From the NCBI GenBank assembly GCA_034438015.1, contig DAOTTD010000268.1:34537-98536 (forward strand): DNA of 64,000 nt. Reading direction: 5' to 3'. The notes beneath the pieces were generated by a model. It ran no database searches and was not told the DNA's origin. It saw only the letters and a program-made list of their open reading frames with translations. A program made the translations under genes and the position numbers. Source of the stretch: JACDAE01 sp034438015. GTDB lineage: Bacteria; Chloroflexota; Ktedonobacteria; Ktedonobacterales; Ktedonobacteraceae. Shown here one piece after another: positions 8,340-15,282 of the stretch; the first letter of the stretch is position 1; each line of letters opens with the position of its first letter.

Positions 8340-8567
8340 TTAGACTAATCCCTGGCGAATCAAATCTTCGTGCGCCTGTGAAGCTGCTATCTGCCCACTC
8401 TCCGTTGTACTGACCTGCGGGGAAGCGCCAACCTCGCTGTCGGCTTTTCCTGCTTCCTCAACAGGTAACGCGGGCAATGGCCCACTGGGCGGAAATTCGT
8501 AGAAGGGTTGCTGCTCTACCTGTCGCGCTTCTTCTAACTCTTCTGGTGATTGATCGGGGGTTTGCAT
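8340..8567 (-). CDS. N-terminal part of the frameshifted membrane protein gene
   Basis: A 75-codon frame starts at ATG 8567 and encodes an acidic, disordered peptide: MQTPDQSPEELEEARQVEQ at the start, and EDLIRQGLV at the end before TAA. The stop falls at GTC-TAA-TCC. Dropping one A gives GTC-TAT-CCT and continues without a stop into the following membrane-protein frame. The distance 7742-8567 is 826 bases, one more than a multiple of three, as expected for a single insertion. No separate ribosome site precedes the downstream frame. A small independent protein is the alternative. It lies 38 bases downstream of the AT-hook/GAF regulator gene and may be co-transcribed with it. Confidence 0.6.
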   Translation of the reverse strand: MQTPDQSPEELEEARQVEQQPFYEFPPSGPLPALPVEEAGKADSEVGASPQVSTTESGQIAASQAHEDLIRQGLV

Positions 8568-8605
8568 ACTATACTATCTCAACTCTATCCAGATGATGAA
8601 ACACA

Positions 8606-9784
8606 CTACTGCTTTACCTTATCATGTTCCTGCTCGTTGCTCGTCTGAGCAGTGAAACCGCGCCCTAAATCCTCGAACTCCTTCTCCATCTCACTTCGCA
8701 CAAGCAATTCCGCCTCCGTACGCGAGGTACCATGTTTACGTGCATATGTAAGAATACGACCCACATAAAATCTGGTTATCTGCTCCCGCTGAAATTTTAG
8801 ATCGGGCAGAGGGCGTAAGTTCAACCTGGCATGTGGCTGAAAGTCTGTTTCTGGTAGGGCGATTGCCAGCAGCTGAGCATATTCGAGAACGGCCTGCGAG
8901 GCCATAGCATCGTTAAAGAACGTCGGTTGCGTGCTAGATACAATTAATGCTCCCGCGATGCGATTGCCACGCATGATGGGCACGGCGCACGCGCTGGCCT
9001 CGTGATCATCTACCTCAACCTGCAGTCGATCTCCACTGCCAACACTGTTCCATACGAGCATGCGCTGCATCGTTACCGCGGTTCCTGCCAGTGTTGTGCT
9101 CCCCAGGTACGCTTTGCTTTCTATATCGAAAGGCCAGGGAGGATTCCCGCGCATGGCAGCCTCACGCAACGTATGGATGCCGTCCTCGTGCGCAGGCATA
9201 AGTTTGGCATAAGTGATGGCCAGACCCAACCGTCCAGCATCCAGATGGAGGAGCGCATACTCAAAAATAGCCTGGGATACTTGCCAGAAACAGGTAACTT
9301 CTTCACCGGTGGTAGCAACCAGTTCTAGAACGCGCCGGTAGATGTCTTTACGTACCTCGCGTATTCCTGTAGACGCCGTGTCCAGTACGCCGGGGAAGGT
9401 CTGATTGATAGCATAGGAGAGGTTACTGCGATGCTCAAGTAAGACATCTGGCAATCTCTTGAGATGTATAGCACGCGGCTCGGAACTGCCATTCATCCAG
9501 CGATAGATGGTGTTCTCGGCAACTTCTAGCTCCCTGGCAACACGCATGATCTCGGTCCGGTCATGGCGCAGAATGTTGCGTAACAGGCTGCTGAAAGGCG
9601 TCAGCTTCTCATCGGCCAGCGCGTACGCTAGCTGCTCGTCATTGGCTTCTTCTGTCCCCGCCGGTGTCGAAGGGGCCCCAGGATGGCGCTCATCTCGTCG
9701 CTCTGAGCGCTTTTGCTCGGACGTAGATGTCAATTTTCGCGAGCCAGGCGGACGACCTCGTTTTTTGCGCTGCCCGTTTTCCAT
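8606..9784 (-). CDS. AT-hook/HTH/GAF domain transcriptional regulator
   Basis: This is a 392-residue soluble protein. The first 20 residues contain an AT-hook-like core, KKRGRPPGSRK, which in other proteins grips the minor groove of A+T-rich DNA. Residues about 60-115 form a helix-turn-helix resembling the Cro/XRE type (VARELEVAENTIYRWMNGSSEPRA as two adjoining helices). Residues about 150-300 look like a GAF domain (TTGEEVTCFWQVSQAIFEYA, then SACAVPIMRGNRIAGALIVSS), a small-ligand or redox sensor. The C-terminus is a helical tail. This suggests a one-component regulator whose ligand and targets are unknown. A TAAGGAATAGG site precedes the ATG. The AT-hook in a bacterial regulator is uncommon. 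Confidence 0.75.
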   Translation of the reverse strand: MENGQRKKRGRPPGSRKLTSTSEQKRSERRDERHPGAPSTPAGTEEANDEQLAYALADEKLTPFSSLLRNILRHDRTEIMRVARELEVAENTIYRWMNGSSEPRAIHLKRLPDVLLEHRSNLSYAINQTFPGVLDTASTGIREVRKDIYRRVLELVATTGEEVTCFWQVSQAIFEYALLHLDAGRLGLAITYAKLMPAHEDGIHTLREAAMRGNPPWPFDIESKAYLGSTTLAGTAVTMQRMLVWNSVGSGDRLQVEVDDHEASACAVPIMRGNRIAGALIVSSTQPTFFNDAMASQAVLEYAQLLAIALPETDFQPHARLNLRPLPDLKFQREQITRFYVGRILTYARKHGTSRTEAELLVRSEMEKEFEDLGRGFTAQTSNEQEHDKVKQ

Positions 9785-10449
9785 TGTACCTATTCCTTAA
9801 CTAACTCCGCATGCACGTTTTTTCGCATGAGGCGCGAGAGGGTATTCGATAAAACTTCCCCTAAAAAGCCTCCGGGTGCACTTTGAGAAAATATGCATAT
9901 CAGGTTAACTAGCATTGAACAAAGTAACATCTACAAGACGTTTTAGTAGACATTATACCATACAAAATGGCCACAGAATTATATTTTTTCGGAAACTCGC
10001 GGAGATTCGAGAAATTTCTTTTATATTCAAGGATATCACAAATGTTTTCCAGATATCCTGCACCTCTTTACACAGCAGCTCCGGGTACTGCTTGCCCTCT
10101 CTTCTCTCATCTGGCGACCATCTCAATACAACGAATGACGCAAATTGTGCGTAACAATTTCTCTCCTCGGAAGCAGCAATCCTCACGTGCGCCTTTCACT
10201 TCTCCGAGAAATGATTTTTTATCTCCATATAATATTTTCTTGTTGTACAAACAAGGTGAGAACTTACACCTTCGTATGGATTTATTTTTACAATGTTTGT
10301 ACTAAAGTACCACAATGTCATACATGTATTGCTTTTCGCAACGATGACAGGTAATATACACATCACAAGGAAGTATTTTTCACACTCGCCACGAAGAGTA
10401 TGGAAAATACTCTCTATCATATTCAAGGCCGGAAGGATTTTGCAATGTT
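9785..10449. other. A+T-rich intergenic region
   Basis: These 665 bases separate divergent genes (regulator leftward, methyltransferase rightward) and are clearly more A+T-rich than the flanks. Short open frames here have no ribosome site and no protein-like composition. A TTGTACAAAC element near 10243 and a TGTTTGTAC element near 10293 could be operator halves, but this is weak. I see no RNA gene. Confidence 0.5.
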
Positions 10450-11382
10450 ATGGCAGTAAATAACGTAGTGCATGTAAATGAGTGTGGTCTTCCGCTCAAC
10501 GCGATTGAATGGCTGGAAACACATCATCAGAGCAAGGCACGCGAACGCGAACAGATGATTCGCGACCTTCAACTCGAACAGGGTAGTTTTGTGGTGGATG
10601 CAGGTTGTGGACCCGGCCTGTGGACGCCCCTTCTTGCGCAGGCAGTTGGGCCCGTCGGACGCATTCTTGGCGTGGATATCTCTCCAGAAGCGCTGATTAC
10701 AGCGCAAAAACGCAGCTCTCACCAGTGGTTTCGCCACCAGGTGCAGTATAAGCGCGCGCTGTTGGAGCAGTTACCCATCGAATACGGCACTGCGGACGCG
10801 ATCTTCAGTGCGAATGTAAGCCAGTATCTCGCCGATCCGGTCACTACATTTGCTGCCATGGGCCGCTATCTCGTTCCTGGCGGTCGCCTCGCTATTAAGG
10901 ATATCGACTTTGGCACTCTGCGCTTCTATAATATAGATCCCTCTCTGCAAGCACGCGTCTTCCAGGCACGCGAACAGTGGGAAAAGGAGCGCGTCAACCA
11001 TGAGTACGCCTTTGAGGATAGCTGGGTGGGCTCAAAACTGGCTGGCTACCTGCGCGCCGCTGGCTACAGGGATGTGCGGGAGACGGCCTATCGCATCGTT
11101 CGCCACTACCCCCTGCCCGACAATTTCCGCCGCTACCTGCAAGGCATCGGCGAATGGTTCGTCTGCGAGGATGCGCCTTTCCTTTCACACGAGGATGTGA
11201 CAAACTGGCTACAATGTTTCCTACATGAAACGCAAAATGTCCTTGACCAGGATACCTTCGCCTTCGAAGAGACGGAGTTTGTCGTTACTGGCGTGTGGAA
11301 TGCTCCCACAACGCGCTTTTATATGGACCTGGGGGAGATGACTTCCCTTCCAGAGCCGTTCCTGGTCACTCTACCAGGCTAG
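10450..11382 (+). CDS. Class I SAM-dependent methyltransferase
   Basis: This 310-residue soluble protein has a Rossmann-type methyltransferase core: motif I is VVDAGCGPGLWTPLLAQ (about residues 49-65), the acidic end of strand 2 is ILGVDIS, motif II-like is GTADAIFSANVSQYL, and motif III is YLVPGGRLAIKDID. This is the Methyltransf_11/25 layout. The C-terminal 130 residues are a helical substrate cap without a motif I can assign. The substrate is unknown. The ATG is preceded by GGAAGGA. The gene stands alone and ends at a strong terminator. Confidence 0.88.
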   Translation: MAVNNVVHVNECGLPLNAIEWLETHHQSKAREREQMIRDLQLEQGSFVVDAGCGPGLWTPLLAQAVGPVGRILGVDISPEALITAQKRSSHQWFRHQVQYKRALLEQLPIEYGTADAIFSANVSQYLADPVTTFAAMGRYLVPGGRLAIKDIDFGTLRFYNIDPSLQARVFQAREQWEKERVNHEYAFEDSWVGSKLAGYLRAAGYRDVRETAYRIVRHYPLPDNFRRYLQGIGEWFVCEDAPFLSHEDVTNWLQCFLHETQNVLDQDTFAFEETEFVVTGVWNAPTTRFYMDLGEMTSLPEPFLVTLPG

Positions 11383-11419
11383 TCCTCTATCCGATCAACC
11401 GCTGACGACATAATTGGCA

Positions 11420-11476
11420 CGAGGTGAGATCGTCCGCTTCTACAGCGCCCATGCGGACGTGCTCACCTCGCTTTTT
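11420..11476 (+). terminator. Rho-independent terminator after the methyltransferase
   Basis: CGAGGTGAG (11420-11428) plus CGTCCGC pairs with GCGGACG plus CTCACCTCG (11453-11470), and CTTTTT follows at once. It is a long interrupted stem with a T run, 37 bases after the stop codon at 11382. Confidence 0.85.
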
Positions 11477-11638
11477 ATACGCGATTACAAAAATAAGGCA
11501 CCCTTTCGGATGCCTCATTGAGCAAATATTCTCTGATTGCGCCCTCTCACAAAAAGCGTAGCTTTCTCCACACCGCCTTGCCTGGTATCTTCTAACAATA
11601 CATACCGGCACAAATGTCAGCCACTGTTTGTTGCAATG

Positions 11639-11869
11639 CTAATGATTGCTGTTCAACTGGTCTGCGATCATCGCAATAGCCACATCACCAACAAGTGACT
11701 GTAATTGATTGTGCAATTGACCCATATTCTCCATGCGCGCGGTGATAAAATCGTGCTGCGAGGTGCCGTATGAAAGCCCCGAGAGCCCACGCTGGGCTGC
11801 TTCGTACTCTTCACTTATCTGTGACAACAGGCGGGCTACTTCACTACGCTGTTCGTGTGCTCCAAGCAT
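11639..11869 (-). CDS. Small helical protein of unknown function
   Basis: The gene encodes 76 residues, predicted almost entirely helical and without a signal or membrane segment: LLSQISEEYEAAQRGLSGL, then a second long helix ITARMENMGQLHNQLQSLVG. GGAAGGAAAGAG lies just upstream of the ATG, and the composition looks protein-like, so I take it as real. I do not recognise the family. It stands alone between the terminator at 11420 and a long non-coding stretch. Confidence 0.6.
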   Translation of the reverse strand: MLGAHEQRSEVARLLSQISEEYEAAQRGLSGLSYGTSQHDFITARMENMGQLHNQLQSLVGDVAIAMIADQLNSNH

Positions 11870-12377
11870 GATTTCTCTTTCCTTCCTAACTCACAGAGCC
11901 TTGCTCATATTTTCCATGTCGTTACAAAAGACTTGTGTGATGTAAATACATTGTGTGTCTTTTGTAAAACAAGATGTACACTACCCACCACTAGTATGCA
12001 TGAAAATGTGTACCTTTGTCCAGTGGTTCTCAGGCTTTTTTCTTACATTCATCATTTTTCACAAGATTTTTACATGTTATGGCAATGTATAAACATCGCT
12101 ACTACAATTTAACCGTGCTCACGCTGTATTTTTATGTCGCGTTGTCGCCGCGAAGCGACACGATTTTCAACTCCTGCTGCTCTATCAAAATAGCAATGGT
12201 ACTTCTGGGTGGCTCTCTCCAATTGTCCCCTCTATATACTATGACTCCACTGGAGCGCGTAGATAAAACACTTTTTGCTGAATTTTGTTATGGCAAGGAA
12301 AAATGGCTGCATTGTTTTTCCACTACCTGCTTATCTGCTAAGATCTGCTTGAAATCCTTCTTTTTTGCGCAAGGTTA

Positions 12378-12386
12378 TGGTATACT
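12378..12386 (+). promoter_or_regulatory. Candidate extended -10 promoter
   Basis: TGGTATACT fits the TGnTATAAT extended -10 pattern. No good -35 box stands at the usual distance, as is common for extended -10 promoters. The leader to the ATPase start would be about 180 bases. Confidence 0.4.
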
Positions 12387-12528
12387 TTGCTCAGCGTTGG
12401 TTCATTGCTTGCTCATTTATCTGGCAGGCTGAGAACGGGACGCTAAGAGGCCACGTTGACTCCCCTCTGACACGTGCGTCAGTGGCAACGTTGGCACCAA
12501 GCGATTGCTTCCATCTTTATGTTGAAGG

Positions 12529-12550
12529 ATGACAGGGATGATCCTGTCAT
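12529..12550. promoter_or_regulatory. Inverted repeat just before the ribosome site
   Basis: ATGACAGG (12529-12536) and CCTGTCAT (12543-12550) form a perfect 8-bp inverted repeat with a 6-base gap, ending ten bases before AGGAG (12561). It could be an operator or an mRNA hairpin affecting translation of the ABC ATPase. Confidence 0.4.
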
Positions 12551-12574
12551 AGAAGCGAAAAGGAGTAGTCCTTC

Positions 12575-13681
12575 ATGGCACGTGTCCAATTTGAGCATGT
12601 CTACAAACGTTTCGGCAAAGTTGAAGTCGTCCACGATGTTAGCATCGATATTAAGGACAAGGAATTTCTAGTACTGGTCGGTCCTTCCGGCTGTGGCAAG
12701 AGTACGGCCCTACGCATGGTTGCAGGACTGGAAGAGCCAAGCGAAGGCGAGATCTTCATTGGCGACCGCGTCGTCAATGGCGTCGACCCCAAAGACCGCG
12801 ATATCGCGATGGTGTTTCAGAACTACGCTCTCTACCCCCATATGACGGTTTTCGATAATATGGCTTTCGGTCTAAAGCTGCGCCACTTCCCCAAAAACGA
12901 GATTACAAAACGCGTGGAAGACGCCGCCGGTATCCTTGGCCTGGAGCACCTGCTCAAACGCAAACCGAAGGAGCTGTCCGGTGGTCAGCGCCAGCGCGTG
13001 GCTCTCGGTCGCGCGATTGTGCGCGAGGCGCAAGTCTTCCTGATGGACGAGCCGCTCTCCAACCTGGATGCCAAGCTGCGCGTGGCGACACGTGCGGAGA
13101 TCATCAAGCTGCACCAGCGTATTCAGACGACGGTTGTTTACGTTACCCACGACCAGGTCGAGGCTATGACGATGGGCGATCGCATTGCGGTCCTGAATGG
13201 CGGTATCATTCAGCAGCTCGGCTCTCCTCAAGAGCTCTACGATCATCCATTGAACCTCTTCGTTGCAGGCTTCATCGGGTCGCCTGCGATGAACTTCTTC
13301 CCCGGCGCAAAGGTTGCTACCTCGGGCGATGCCACAAACATTGTGCTCGAAGGGGTCGGCCAGGTCAGCGTTCCTCCTCTGTTCGCCGATCGCGCACGCG
13401 CCGCCGCGAACAGAAAACTTACGTTCGGCATTCGCCCGGTCCACCTGGAGGATGCACAGCTCGTGGGTGCCAATGGCACAGGCTCCTTCATCAATGCTAC
13501 TGTCGATGTGGTCGAGAACCTTGGCAACGAGTTACAGGTCTACTTCACTACCAGCGGAATTAATGCCGTTGCAACCCTCAACGCTCGCTCTCGTGTGAGC
13601 GCCGGCGATAAAGTACGCCTGAGCGTCGATACCGATCAGATCCACCTCTTCGATTCGGATACCGGCGAGGCGATCTTCTAA
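12575..13681 (+). CDS. ugpC: Carbohydrate-type ABC transporter ATP-binding protein (MalK/UgpC family)
   Basis: This 368-residue cytosolic ATPase carries Walker A GPSGCGKST (about residues 36-44), the Q-loop in MVFQNYALYPHMTV, signature LSGGQRQR (about 134), Walker B VFLMDEP (about 155), and the switch His in VYVTHDQ. A C-terminal extension from about residue 235 holds the TOBE/MalK regulatory fold (FGIRPVHLEDAQ). This is the CUT1 subfamily that powers sugar or glycerol-phosphate importers. No permease or binding protein lies nearby, so it may be a shared, MsmX-like ATPase serving several importers. That is an inference from its isolation. AGGAG stands nine bases before the ATG. Confidence 0.92.
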   Translation: MARVQFEHVYKRFGKVEVVHDVSIDIKDKEFLVLVGPSGCGKSTALRMVAGLEEPSEGEIFIGDRVVNGVDPKDRDIAMVFQNYALYPHMTVFDNMAFGLKLRHFPKNEITKRVEDAAGILGLEHLLKRKPKELSGGQRQRVALGRAIVREAQVFLMDEPLSNLDAKLRVATRAEIIKLHQRIQTTVVYVTHDQVEAMTMGDRIAVLNGGIIQQLGSPQELYDHPLNLFVAGFIGSPAMNFFPGAKVATSGDATNIVLEGVGQVSVPPLFADRARAAANRKLTFGIRPVHLEDAQLVGANGTGSFINATVDVVENLGNELQVYFTTSGINAVATLNARSRVSAGDKVRLSVDTDQIHLFDSDTGEAIF

Positions 13682-13696
13682 AAACCTTTTTGACGC

Positions 13697-13742
13697 ATGC
13701 CTGGAAACGCAAGGAGTAGCGCTTCCAGGCATCGCCTTTTTT
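13697..13742 (+). terminator. Rho-independent terminator after the ABC ATPase
   Basis: ATGCCTGGAAACGC (13697-13710) pairs with GCGCTTCCAGGCAT (13719-13732) with one mismatch. CGCC and six T residues follow. Confidence 0.88.
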
Positions 13743-13921
13743 GGGCTACAACATTGTTAATAAAAATGTCGTTGCTCTCGCGCCCATTCTCCTTTGAGCT
13801 TCCTCTTAGCCACTCACTCAAAACTCAGAGCGCTTCTTGATCTTCTAGGGGTATGATAGAGAAAAAGAAGCACCATAGTTCGTAGATAGTGCTGCCGCGC
13901 CAGGAAGGACTCATTGCGCCT

Positions 13922-14902
13922 ATGCCGACCATCTACCAGCCAGGCCAACTGATCGATCACTACAGGGTCATCCGCAAGTTGGGTCAGGGACCTTTTAGCG
14001 GCGTCTATCTTGCTCTCGATACACACGATCAGCAAACAGTTGTCCTCAAGTTTCCCGTCGATGATGTCGTTGGCGGCGCAGCGATCTTTGCACGTTTCAG
14101 GCGCGAGGCCGAGATTGGCAGGCTGCTGGATCATCCATATATTCAAATACAATTGAATAGAGATGAACAGCGTAGCCTGGACTATCTGGTGCTGGAGTAT
14201 CTCCAGGGACACAATCTACGTGAGGTGGTCCTGGAAAGGGGACCGTTGCCGCAGGCCGAGGTGCTACGTATCGTCCAGCGCGCCTGTGAGGCGCTCTCCT
14301 ATACCCATAAGCATGGCGTGGTGCATCGCGATATGAAGCCAGAAAATATTATTTTACAGCCGGATGGGGAGGTCAAAATCATTGACTTCAGTATTGCCGA
14401 GCTGAAAGGCAGAGGTCGCGTAGCAGGCTCAGGCTTCTCCTCGCCTATTGGTACGCCCGACTACATGGCCCCCGAGCTGTTCTGGGGCCGGGCCGGCTCG
14501 GCGCGCTCAGATATCTACGCGGTGGGAACGATGCTTTATGAGCTCCTGAGTGGCAAGACGCCCTTTCCACGTGAGGATGCCTTTACATTCGTCAGCCCGC
14601 ATATAGCACACGATCCCCCCTCTATCCTTCTGGTCAAGCCGGACCTTTCGCCAGCTCTTGCAACGGTCGTTATGCGCACTATCCGCCGCGATCCTTCCGA
14701 CCGTTACGCAACTATGGACGAGCTGTTGCACGATCTCAGACACCTCGCTATGGTCAGGCCCATGAAGTACGTTCCAGCCCCACCCAGAATTGGTGGTCGC
14801 TATCGACAGGTCATCACGATCGGACTGATTATCCTTGTCATCTGCCTGTTCATGATCGCCTTTGGTTTTCTGGCGCAGTTCGTACACATGGTCGCTCGCT
14901 AA
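13922..14902 (+). CDS. Membrane-anchored Ser/Thr protein kinase with DFS in place of DFG
   Basis: This is a 326-residue Hanks-type kinase. It shows the glycine loop LGQGPFSGVY (20-29), the ATP-anchoring lysine K43 in VVLKFP, helix C glutamate E62, catalytic loop HRDMKPEN with D137, and APE in GTPDYMAPE. The magnesium-binding motif reads DFS (155-157) rather than DFG. The Asp is kept, so activity is plausible. A single membrane segment near the C-terminus (ITIGLIILVICLFMIAFGF) is followed by only about nine residues, so there is no external sensor such as PASTA. The input is probably cytosolic. I start at ATG 13922, with GGAAGGA upstream. A GTG at 13889 would add 11 residues not typical of the family. 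Confidence 0.92.
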   Translation: MPTIYQPGQLIDHYRVIRKLGQGPFSGVYLALDTHDQQTVVLKFPVDDVVGGAAIFARFRREAEIGRLLDHPYIQIQLNRDEQRSLDYLVLEYLQGHNLREVVLERGPLPQAEVLRIVQRACEALSYTHKHGVVHRDMKPENIILQPDGEVKIIDFSIAELKGRGRVAGSGFSSPIGTPDYMAPELFWGRAGSARSDIYAVGTMLYELLSGKTPFPREDAFTFVSPHIAHDPPSILLVKPDLSPALATVVMRTIRRDPSDRYATMDELLHDLRHLAMVRPMKYVPAPPRIGGRYRQVITIGLIILVICLFMIAFGFLAQFVHMVAR

Positions 14903-14943
14903 TAAACAGGCTCTCCATCCTCCCAGGTGATTTACGAACGCTC

Positions 14944-15184
14944 GAGTAGGGACGGGGCTTGCCCCCATAGGCGTTAACTTACGGCGATGAAAAAACGTGA
15001 TGGCGCGGCCAGCAGGGCGACCGCAAGGGTCGCCCGTACAAAAAGACGGGCTGGCGTCCAACGCGCTCGTGTTCTGGTACGGGCGACCCTTGCGGTCGCC
15101 CTGGGAGCCAACTCCTAGGATGCATCTCACAAGCTCATCCATTCTTACGTTAACGCCTATGGGGCTTGCCCCCCATCCCTACTC
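14944..15184. mobile_element. Nested inverted-repeat element, MITE-like
   Basis: The element of about 241 bp has two nested inverted repeats. The outer arms (14944-14978 and 15149-15184) both read GAGTAGGGA inward from the ends and finish GCCTATGGGG/GCGTTAAC-like at the inner side, with few mismatches. Inside them, 27-bp perfect arms (15013-15039 and 15077-15103) carry the core GGGCGACCGCAAGGGTCGCCC-like palindrome. There is no open frame. It has the shape of a non-autonomous miniature element or a large cruciform, and fills the gap after the kinase gene. Confidence 0.75.
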
Positions 15185-15282
15185 AAGTATACTGTACCCC
15201 GCTTTCCCCTAAAGCATGAAGATCCCATAAATAATAAAGAGCACCAACATTTACATGTTGATGCTCTCCGTGAAACCACGTA

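Larger units (their letters stand above)
11870..12574. other. Long upstream region of the ABC ATPase gene
   Basis: These 705 bases hold no convincing gene. A 138-codon open frame here has no ribosome site and a low-complexity Cys/Phe-rich translation. I see a small G+C-rich hairpin TGTCGC...GCGACA (12143-12160), an extended -10 promoter at 12378-12386, and an inverted repeat at 12529-12550 next to the ribosome site. Confidence 0.5.

Noticed and set aside
9915..10354. Overlapping short plus-strand open frames
   Set aside because: They have no ribosome sites, mutually overlap in different frames, and lie in A+T-rich DNA.
11387..11611. A 74-codon minus-strand open frame
   Set aside because: It overlaps the strong terminator at 11420-11476, has no ribosome site and a Cys/Arg-rich translation.
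12016..12432. A 138-codon plus-strand open frame before the ABC ATPase
   Set aside because: It has no ribosome site, a Phe/Ser/Cys-rich translation, and contains the promoter-like sequence.
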